The notes beneath the pieces are model-generated. The model saw nothing but the letters and a program-made list of their open reading frames with translations. It was not told where the DNA came from and did no database searches. The position numbers and the translations under genes were made by a program. Below, one piece after another: positions 14,265 through 19,675 of a stretch of DNA of 19,675 bases. Location: assembly GCA_937919435.1 (NCBI GenBank), contig CALFRR010000219.1, forward strand, positions 1 to 19,675, given 5' to 3'. Numbering within the stretch: the stretch's first letter is position 1; each line of letters opens with the position of its first letter. This stretch comes from an uncultured Alphaproteobacteria bacterium (GTDB lineage Bacteria; Pseudomonadota; Alphaproteobacteria; Rhizobiales; Ancalomicrobiaceae).

Positions 14265-15922
14265 CCGAACCGCTGCTCTCCGTCCGCGATCTGACCGTCG
14301 CATTGCCGCCCGGCGGCGATCGCCGTCACGCCCTCGACGCGGTGTCGCTCGATCTCCGCCCCGGCGAGATCCACTGCGTCGTCGGCGAGAGCGGCTCCGG
14401 CAAGTCGATGACCGCAACCGCGATCATGGGCCTCTTGGCGCCGACGCTCACCGTCGAGGGCGGCCGGATCCTGTTCCGCGGTCGCGACCTGCGCGAGGTC
14501 GACGAACGCGGCCTGCGGCGGATCCGTGGTCGCGAGATCGGCATGATCTTTCAGGAGCCGATGACCGCGCTGAACCCGCTCCACACCATCGGCGACCAGA
14601 TCGCCGAGATGTTCCGCGCCCACACCGATCTGCGCGCATCGGAGATCGCCGGAAGGGTCGAGAAGCTGCTCGCCGACGTCCACATCCCCGATCCGAAGGC
14701 CGCGGCACGGGCCTATCCGCACGAGCTCTCCGGCGGTCAGCGGCAGCGGGCGATGATCGCCATGGCGCTGGCGCTGGAACCCTCGGTGTTGATCGCCGAC
14801 GAGCCGACCACGGCGCTCGACGTCACCACCCAGGCGCAGATCCTGTCGCTGATCCGCGAACTGCAGGACCGGACCGGCGCGGCGGTGCTGTTCATCACCC
14901 ACGACTTCGGCGTCGTCGCCGAGATCGCCGACCGGGTCAGCGTCATGCAGCACGGCCGGGTGGTCGAGCACGGCACCGCCGAGGCGGTCCTCGACCGGCC
15001 GAAGCACCCCTACACCCGGGCGCTGATCGCCGCGGTGCCGTCGACGGTGCCGCCGAAGCGGGCGGCGCGCATCGCGCCGGGCGAGACCCTGCTCGAGGTC
15101 GAGGGCGCCGGCAAGACCTATCGCACCGGCTCGCTGTTCGGGCGCCGGAAGCGCGTCGTCCGCGCGGTCGACGACGTCACCCTGACGTTGGAGCGCGGCC
15201 GCACCCTCGGCATCGTCGGCGAGAGCGGGTCCGGCAAATCGACGCTCGCCCGGATGATCGTCCGGCTGATCGACCCCGACCACGGCGCCGTCCGGATCGG
15301 TGACGTCGATTTAGCCTCGCTGTCGCGGCGCGAGCTGCGCGAGCAGAGCCGGCGGGTGCAGATGGTGTTCCAGGATCCGCACGCCTCGCTCAATCCGCGC
15401 CGCCGCGCCGGCGATCTGGTCGCGCAGGGGCTGGTGGTGCACGGCATGGCGCGGGCCGAAGCGCTCGACCGGGCGCGGCGGCTGTTCGCCCTGGTCGGGC
15501 TCGATCCGAACGGCATCGACCGCTTCCCGCACGAGTTCTCCGGCGGCCAGCGCCAGCGCATCGGCCTCGCCCGAGCGCTGGCGCTGGAGCCCTCGGTGCT
15601 GGTCGCCGACGAGCCGGTCTCGGCCCTCGACGTGTCGGTCCAGGCGCAGATCCTCGAACTCTTCGAGCGGCTGAAGCGCGAGCTCGGCCTCACCATGGTG
15701 TTCATCACCCACGATCTCCGCGTCGCCGCCCAGATCTGCGACCGGATCGCGGTGATGAAGAACGGCAGGGTGGTCGAGGTCGGCGACGCCGCCGAGGTCT
15801 TCGCCCATCCGCGTCACGACTACACTCGCACCCTTCTCGCCGCGGTGCCCGGCTGTCACTGGACGCCCGACCTCGGCGACGCCGTCACCCCTTTCCCCGT
15901 CCGCCGAGAGGTCTACGCATGA
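14261..15922 (+). CDS. Fused double ABC ATPase of the peptide importer (DppD-DppF in one chain)
   Basis: The product has 553 residues and two complete nucleotide-binding domains. Domain 1: Walker A GESGSGKS (42-49), signature LSGGQRQ (156-162), Walker B VLIADEP (about 176-182), H-loop THD. Domain 2: Walker A GESGSGKS (320-327), signature FSGGQRQ (426-432), Walker B VLVADEP, H-loop THD. Each half ends with the oligopeptide-family motif HPYTRALIAAVP or HDYTRTLLAAVP. Both domains keep all catalytic motifs, so this is a functional fusion of DppD- and DppF-type subunits, a well-known arrangement in alphaproteobacteria. The first domain lacks an obvious C-terminal Cys cluster, as expected in a fused form. 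It overlaps the upstream permease and the downstream VOC gene by 4 nt each. Confidence 0.94.
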   Translation: MTEPLLSVRDLTVALPPGGDRRHALDAVSLDLRPGEIHCVVGESGSGKSMTATAIMGLLAPTLTVEGGRILFRGRDLREVDERGLRRIRGREIGMIFQEPMTALNPLHTIGDQIAEMFRAHTDLRASEIAGRVEKLLADVHIPDPKAAARAYPHELSGGQRQRAMIAMALALEPSVLIADEPTTALDVTTQAQILSLIRELQDRTGAAVLFITHDFGVVAEIADRVSVMQHGRVVEHGTAEAVLDRPKHPYTRALIAAVPSTVPPKRAARIAPGETLLEVEGAGKTYRTGSLFGRRKRVVRAVDDVTLTLERGRTLGIVGESGSGKSTLARMIVRLIDPDHGAVRIGDVDLASLSRRELREQSRRVQMVFQDPHASLNPRRRAGDLVAQGLVVHGMARAEALDRARRLFALVGLDPNGIDRFPHEFSGGQRQRIGLARALALEPSVLVADEPVSALDVSVQAQILELFERLKRELGLTMVFITHDLRVAAQICDRIAVMKNGRVVEVGDAAEVFAHPRHDYTRTLLAAVPGCHWTPDLGDAVTPFPVRREVYA

Positions 15923-16701
15923 GTTTCTCCCTCGATCACGTCGTCGTCGCCGTCGCCGATCTCGATCGGGCGATCGCCGACTGGCGCAGGCTCGGTTTCA
16001 ACGTGCTCGAGGGCGGCGAGCACCCCGGGCGCGGCTCGAAGAACGCCCTCGTCGTCTTCGCCGACGGCTCGTACTTCGAGCTGATCGCCTTCGGCCAGCC
16101 GACCCCGGATTTCCGCTGGTGGCGGGTGCTGGACGAGGCCGGTCCCGGCCTCGTCGACTTCGCGCTGCTGCCCGCCGACATCGAGGCCGACGTCGCCGCC
16201 GCCCGGGAACGTGGTCTCGACATCGATCCGCCGGTGCCGGGCAGCCGCAATCGGCCGGACGGCGCCTTCCTCGAGTGGAAGACCGCCCGCAGCCCGGGCA
16301 GCGACGTGCCGTTCCTGTGCGGCGACGTCACCGATCGGTCGCTGCGGGTGCCGGAAGGCGACGCGAGGGTGCATTCGAACGGCGCCCGCGGGGTCGCCTC
16401 GATCGTCGTCGCGGTCGCCGACCTCGAGTCGTCGCTCGGCCGCTGGGCGGCTTTTCTCGGCACCCCACCGGCGATCTCGGTCGCGCTGCCCGGCCTCGGG
16501 CTGCGGATCGCCCATCTCGCGATCGGCGCGACCACGGTGACGCTCGCCTCGTCGGCCGGTGTCGGCCCAGCCGGTGCGGCGGTCGCCGCTCATCTCGAGG
16601 CGCGAGGGGAGGGGCCCTATTCGGTCGGCCTCCTCGGCCCGACTTCGGTCCGCCTCGATCCGGCCCGCACCCACGGCGCGCCGCTCGACTTCGTCGCCTG
16701 A
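15919..16701 (+). CDS. VOC-superfamily (glyoxalase-like domain) protein
   Basis: The product has 260 residues. The opening LDHVVVAVADLDRAIADWRRLGFNVLEGG (split over about 5-33) and FADGSYFELIAF (48-59) match the first betaalphabetabetabeta unit of the VOC fold, with His7 and Glu55 at positions that can bind metal. A second, diverged unit begins near 160 with GVASIVVAVADLESSLGRWA. Overall it resembles the glyoxalase-like group whose members are often annotated only as VOC proteins. Function is unknown: VOC proteins include isomerases, dioxygenases, lyases and resistance proteins. The ATG overlaps the ATPase stop by 4 nt, with GAGAGG upstream, so it is translated with the importer. It probably acts on the imported compound or its hydrolysis product (inference). 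Confidence 0.85.
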   Translation: MSFSLDHVVVAVADLDRAIADWRRLGFNVLEGGEHPGRGSKNALVVFADGSYFELIAFGQPTPDFRWWRVLDEAGPGLVDFALLPADIEADVAAARERGLDIDPPVPGSRNRPDGAFLEWKTARSPGSDVPFLCGDVTDRSLRVPEGDARVHSNGARGVASIVVAVADLESSLGRWAAFLGTPPAISVALPGLGLRIAHLAIGATTVTLASSAGVGPAGAAVAAHLEARGEGPYSVGLLGPTSVRLDPARTHGAPLDFVA

Positions 16702-16722
16702 CCGCGCCCGCCGGAGACGCCC

Positions 16723-17898
16723 ATGACCATCGACCCTCGCATCGCCGCGGTCGCAGAGGAAGCGACCGCCTGGCGCCGTGACTTCCACGCTCATCCGGAA
16801 CTGCTCTACGACCTCGATCGCACCTCGAACCGGGTCGCCGAGCTGCTCGGAAGCTTCGGCGTCGACGAAATCGTCCGCGGCCTCGGCGGCACCGGCGTGG
16901 TGGCGCTGCTGCACGGCCGCGGCGGCCCGTCGGAGAGCGTCGTGGGCTTCCGCGCCGACATGGACGCGCTGCCGCTCACCGAGACTTCGGGAGTGGCACA
17001 CGCCTCGACCGTTCCGGGGCGGATGCACGCCTGCGGCCACGACGGCCACACCGCGATGCTGCTCGGCGCGGCGAAGCACCTCGCCGCCACCCGCACCTTC
17101 GACGGCACCCTCGCCTTCGTCTTCCAGCCGGCCGAGGAGGGTGGTGCCGGCGCCAAGGCGATGATCGACGACGGCCTCTTCGATCGTTTTCCGATCCGCG
17201 AGATCTACGGCCTCCACAATCGCCCTGGTCTGCCGGTCGGGCAGTTCGCCACCCGGACCGGGCCGATCATGGCCTCGACCGACCGCATCGACATCGAGAT
17301 CGTCGGCCGCGGCGGCCATGCGGCACGGCCGCACGAGTGCATCGACCCCGTCGTGGTCGGCGCTCAGCTGATCGGCGCGCTGCAGACCATCGTCTCGCGC
17401 TCGCTCGATCCGCTGGAGGCCGCCGTGGTCTCGATCACCCGGTTCGAGGCCGGCGCGGCGTTCAACGTCATTCCCGAGCGGGTGAGGCTCGCCGGTACCG
17501 CTCGCACCCTCGCCGCCGCGGTCCGCGACCGGCTGGAGAGCCGCATCGCGGCGATCGCGGAGGGCGTCGCCCGAACCTTCGGGGCGACGATCGACCTCCG
17601 TTACACCCGCGGCTATCCGGTGACCGTCAACCACGCCGCCGAGACCGGCTTCGCCGCCGACGTCGCCGCCGAGTTGGTCGGCGCCGATGCGGTCGACCGC
17701 GAACTGGCGCCGCTGATGGGGGCAGAGGACTTCTCCTACATGCTGGAGAGCCGCCCCGGCGCCTTCCTGTTCATCGGCAACGGCGACACCGCCGGGGTGC
17801 ACCACCCGGCCTACGACTTCAACGACGCGGCGATTCCCTTCGGCATCGCCTATTGGGCGAAGCTGGCCGAGGCCGCCTCGGCCCGCAGACCCGGCTGA
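16723..17898 (+). CDS. M20-family amidohydrolase (hippurate hydrolase/N-acyl-amino-acid amidohydrolase type)
   Basis: The product has 391 residues, normal for the family; GGAG precedes the ATG, 21 nt after the VOC gene. Catalytic landmarks: FHAHPEL (21-27), RADMDALP (77-84), MHACGHDGH with Cys104 and His106 (101-109), QPAEEGGAGA with Glu138/139 (135-144), GLHN His165, the dimerisation-domain GRGGHAARPHECIDP (195-209) and the final metal histidine in HHPAYDFND (360-368). All expected di-metal ligands are present, with Cys104 as in hippuricase and aminoacylase-like enzymes. It lacks a signal peptide and is cytoplasmic. It should cleave an amide bond in the compound delivered by the transporter, releasing an amino acid and an acyl or peptide partner. 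The exact substrate is unknown. Confidence 0.92.
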   Translation: MTIDPRIAAVAEEATAWRRDFHAHPELLYDLDRTSNRVAELLGSFGVDEIVRGLGGTGVVALLHGRGGPSESVVGFRADMDALPLTETSGVAHASTVPGRMHACGHDGHTAMLLGAAKHLAATRTFDGTLAFVFQPAEEGGAGAKAMIDDGLFDRFPIREIYGLHNRPGLPVGQFATRTGPIMASTDRIDIEIVGRGGHAARPHECIDPVVVGAQLIGALQTIVSRSLDPLEAAVVSITRFEAGAAFNVIPERVRLAGTARTLAAAVRDRLESRIAAIAEGVARTFGATIDLRYTRGYPVTVNHAAETGFAADVAAELVGADAVDRELAPLMGAEDFSYMLESRPGAFLFIGNGDTAGVHHPAYDFNDAAIPFGIAYWAKLAEAASARRPG

Positions 17899-17906
17899 AC
17901 ATGGGT

Positions 17907-17931
17907 GATGCCGTTTTGCGGAACCGGCATC
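17907..17931 (+). terminator. Candidate terminator after the M20 hydrolase gene
   Basis: The inverted repeat GATGCCG/CGGCATC (7 bp, 11-nt loop) begins 8 nt after the stop of the last operon gene. There is no U-tract, so evidence is position plus symmetry. Another small inverted repeat, TGCAGA/TCTGCA (17954-17971), follows. Confidence 0.45.
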
Positions 17932-18214
17932 GAATCTCCGGTCTGGCGCGTATTGCAGATGTGAGTCTGCATTCGACGGCATGTCGATAGCCATGAAAAT
18001 CGAGTCGTAGGAAAGAAATGGATTCCATATTTTGGACTTTCACTGGATTTTGCTCGCTCGCCGACATCGAGAATTTCGATTACGCTCGTTTTATTTGGTA
18101 GATCGGCGATCGAACCGAGGAGGCGACCGGCCGGAAGCCCTCGACGGTTCGGCCGACGGCCCGACGACGCCAACAGACTTGCGGCCGGCCGAGGCCGGAC
18201 GACGCATCCGATCA

Positions 18215-18480
18215 GTGAAGGAAATCCGAACGAAGGCCCTCGTTCTGCGCGAGCATGGCGACGACGACGAACTGCGGATCGAGACGGACTTTCCGGATCC
18301 GGTGGCGGGCCGGGGCGAGGTCGTCGTCCGCGTCCGCGCCTCCTCGCCGATCTGGTGCGGGATCATGACGTCCGGGCGTTCGATGCGCGCGGCCTCGGGC
18401 CGAGCGCGACGGAAGACCCGCCGCCGGTCGATCTCGCTCCTCTCGCCGCGGATGCGGCGCGGGTCACCGCGGCGGTCGAG
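18215..18480 (+). pseudogene. Decayed N-terminal fragment of a zinc-type alcohol dehydrogenase/quinone oxidoreductase
   Basis: From a GTG at 18215 the reading is KALVLREHGDDDELRIETDF followed by PDPVAGRGEVVVRVRASS, an unmistakable start of the MDR (zinc-type alcohol dehydrogenase-like) family, normally about 330-340 residues. After about 18349 the family match stops in this frame. The +1 frame then reads RDHDVRAFDARGL, weakly echoing the expected N-Y-x-D-V-x-x-R-x-G stretch, which points to a frameshift. No cofactor-binding Rossmann segment follows in any frame, so the bulk of the gene is deleted or unrecognisable. The first 45 codons are confident; the extent to 18480 is a guess. No ribosome site of note precedes the GTG. 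Confidence 0.6.
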
Positions 18481-18773
18481 GCGCGATCGGTGATGTTCGC
18501 TCGACGACGCCGACATGCCGCGGCGATCGACTCCTTCACCCATCGGGCCGGATTCATCGCCCCGCGACGCCATCGCGGTCGAGCGAAGGAATCCCCCACG
18601 CGGGAGTCATCGTCGTCCGCGAGCAGGACAGGGACTTGGCCGAGGCAGAGCCGCGGGCCGCCGCCTCCCGATCCATCGGAAAATCGTATCGATTCTCCTT
18701 GCCGGATCTGACCGTGGCGCAGGTTGAGGAAGAATGGCGGTGGTCGCAGTCGAACGCGAACCGGTCTCGCAAA

Positions 18774-18791
18774 TTCCCTGCTTTCAGGGAA
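18774..18791. repeat. TTCCCTG/CAGGGAA inverted repeat, copy 1
   Basis: TTCCCTG (18774-18780), loop CTTT and CAGGGAA (18785-18791) form a perfect 7-bp stem. It shares its arm sequence with copy 2, 74 nt to the right. Confidence 0.7.
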
Positions 18792-18864
18792 AACCTGTCG
18801 ATCGAGTTGGTTCGGTTCCACTCTCCGCGGAGTAATGTCAGTTTAATCAATAATTTGGATCGAA

Positions 18865-18892
18865 GATTCCCTGCGGAGCACAACAGGGAATC
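18865..18892. repeat. TTCCCTG/CAGGGAA inverted repeat, copy 2
   Basis: GATTCCCTG (18865-18873) and CAGGGAATC (18884-18892) form a perfect 9-bp stem with a 10-nt loop. The core TTCCCTG/CAGGGAA is identical to copy 1, while loop and flanks differ, so the arm sequence itself appears to be conserved. Confidence 0.7.
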
Positions 18893-19038
18893 GTAAGCGG
18901 GAGAATACGGGGAAGTTGCCCGGAAATGAGAATAATGCCCATACTCTTCGTGATGAGCGTCGAGCACGAGAAGATGTCATCATGCGGGCGGCAGCAGAAT
19001 AGAAAAAAGTCGTCGTCAGGCTGGCGTTCAAATCGTCT

Positions 19039-19059
19039 CCGATATCGCGTGGATATCGG
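19039..19059. repeat. CCGATATC/GATATCGG inverted repeat
   Basis: Perfect 8-bp arms are separated by GCGTG in noncoding DNA downstream of the butyrate kinase gene. It could be a protein-binding site or a weak hairpin. On the minus strand a run of six T occurs about 30 nt beyond it, too far for a standard terminator. Confidence 0.45.
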
Positions 19060-19154
19060 CGTCCTCCTTTGCCCCCCGGGGGCGCGCCCGATTCCAACTG
19101 CTCGCCGCGCCGATCGGCCCACGGACCCGATACCGCTCCACACTCGGGACGGCG

Positions 19155-19675
19155 TCACGCCTCCACGAAGCGGCTGGCCGTCTCCTCGGCGTTCAGCACC
19201 CGGAGGGTTCCTTCGGCGAGGGCTTCGAGCTCGTTCTCGCCGGGGACGACCGTCACCGGCGCAATGAAGCGGACCCGCTCGGAGACCCATTCGACCATCC
19301 GCTTCGAGTGCGCGATGGCGCCGGTCAGGACGATCCGATCGACCCGGCCCATCACCACCGTCGCCAGTTCGCCGATGCCCTTGGCGATCTGATAGGCCAT
19401 CGCCCGATAGACCGCTTCCGCCTCGCCGTCGCCGGCGTCGATGCGGCTTTCGACCTCGAGCGCACTGTTGGTGCCGAGATAGGCGACGAGACCGCCGACG
19501 CCGCGCATCAGCTTGGTCGCCGACTTACGGTCGAAGTCGCCGGAGAAGCACAGATCGACCAACTGCCGGCAGGGCACCCGCCCGGCCCGCTCCGGCGAGA
19601 ACGGCCCTTCTTCGTCGGAGAGCACGTCGATCATCCGGCCGCCGGAGATCACCGTGGCGGTGACGCCGCCGCCCA
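19155..19675 (-). CDS. buk: Butyrate kinase (acetokinase family), C-terminal part
   Basis: The gene enters from the right edge; about 172 codons and the stop are visible. The reading VTATVISGGRMIDVLSDEEG, then GPFSPERAGRVP, LVDLCFSGDF, GGLVAYLGTNSALEVESRI, YRAMAYQIAKGIGELA, RIVLTGAIAHS, FIAPVTVVPGENELEALAEG follows butyrate kinase closely. In particular, GPFSPER, the LGTN segment and PGE-E-ALA are typical of Buk rather than acetate kinase. The enzyme interconverts butyrate and butyryl-phosphate with ATP in the cytoplasm, and branched-chain or acetate activity is known in the family. The N-terminal phosphate-binding part is off-window, and so is any phosphotransbutyrylase partner, which would normally lie upstream, to the right. 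The stop is followed by the gene-poor region. Confidence 0.88.
   Translation of the reverse strand, partial: GGGVTATVISGGRMIDVLSDEEGPFSPERAGRVPCRQLVDLCFSGDFDRKSATKLMRGVGGLVAYLGTNSALEVESRIDAGDGEAEAVYRAMAYQIAKGIGELATVVMGRVDRIVLTGAIAHSKRMVEWVSERVRFIAPVTVVPGENELEALAEGTLRVLNAEETASRFVEA

Larger units (their letters stand above)
17899..19154. other. 1.26-kb region without an intact gene
   Basis: No open frame here carries a complete domain. The left part (about 17930-18110) and the right part (about 18660-19060) are visibly richer in A+T than the flanking operons. Contents, left to right: the post-M20 hairpin, the small inverted repeats TGCAGA/TCTGCA and ATCGA-GAATT-TCGAT (18066-18080), a decayed alcohol dehydrogenase fragment (18215 to about 18480), two TTCCCTG/CAGGGAA inverted repeats, the palindrome CTCCGCGGAG (18823-18832), a CCGATATC/GATATCGG repeat (19039-19059) and GCCCCC-C-GGGGGC (19071-19083). 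It looks like a site of past rearrangement or gene loss. Confidence 0.55.

Noticed and set aside
15913..17994. 693-codon minus-strand open frame opposite the VOC and M20 genes
   Set aside because: Low-complexity antisense translation; the plus-strand genes have complete motifs and tight operon spacing.
18636..18896. Plus-strand 86-codon open frame through the repeat pair
   Set aside because: It spans both inverted repeats, has no family resemblance and no ribosome site; more likely open by chance.

Overview
This is a very G+C-rich window (about 70% by eye) with strong G/C third-position bias. Most long open frames here are antisense or out-of-frame shadows of real genes. The gene set suggests an alphaproteobacterium, probably Hyphomicrobiales (Rhizobiales): a FadR-type GntR regulator with a polyamine-type ABC operon, a Dpp-type peptide operon, a DUF411/multicopper-oxidase pair, and noncoding CAGGGAA inverted repeats. 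This is inference from gene content only. I see no rRNA, tRNA, CRISPR array, transposase or phage gene.

Layout. (1) 1-6662, all minus strand. The transcription order is gntR regulator, class I glutamine amidotransferase, periplasmic solute-binding protein, M24-fold hydrolase, a natural fusion of two ABC permease subunits, ABC ATPase, and a dihydrodipicolinate-synthase-family protein cut by the window edge. Spacing is tight: a 4-bp ATGA overlap, gaps of 5, 9 and 17 nt, and two larger gaps that hold perfect hairpins. It looks like a substrate-responsive uptake and breakdown unit for an organic nitrogen compound. The substrate is unknown. (2) 7033-9621, plus strand: a small exported Cys/His-rich protein, an exported DUF411 protein and a Tat-exported multicopper oxidase with a Met-rich insert. 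This is a periplasmic copper-handling cassette. (3) 9790-10227, minus strand: a YqaA-like membrane protein, convergent with the oxidase. (4) 10781-17898, plus strand: a Tat-type peptide-binding protein, DppB-like and DppC-like permeases, a fused DppD/DppF-type double ATPase, a VOC-domain protein and an M20 amidohydrolase. This is an import-and-hydrolyse operon for a peptide or N-acylated amino acid. (5) 17899-19154: 1.26 kb without an intact gene. It holds a decayed fragment of a zinc-type alcohol dehydrogenase and, in its more A+T-rich right half, a pair of inverted repeats with a shared TTCCCTG/CAGGGAA core. (6) 19155 to the right edge, minus strand: the C-terminal part of a butyrate kinase.

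Regulation visible in sequence: a TGGCATA/TATGCCA palindrome at the 5' end of gntR, probably its own operator, and G+C-rich hairpins in most gaps longer than about 70 nt between co-oriented genes. The hairpins downstream of binding-protein or enzyme genes may set unequal expression within the operons.

Limits: calls rest on motif recognition and reading by eye, with no database search. The most interesting parts are the amidotransferase/M24/DapA-like uptake operon, whose M24 enzyme lacks canonical metal ligands, and the CAGGGAA repeat pair beside the pseudogene.
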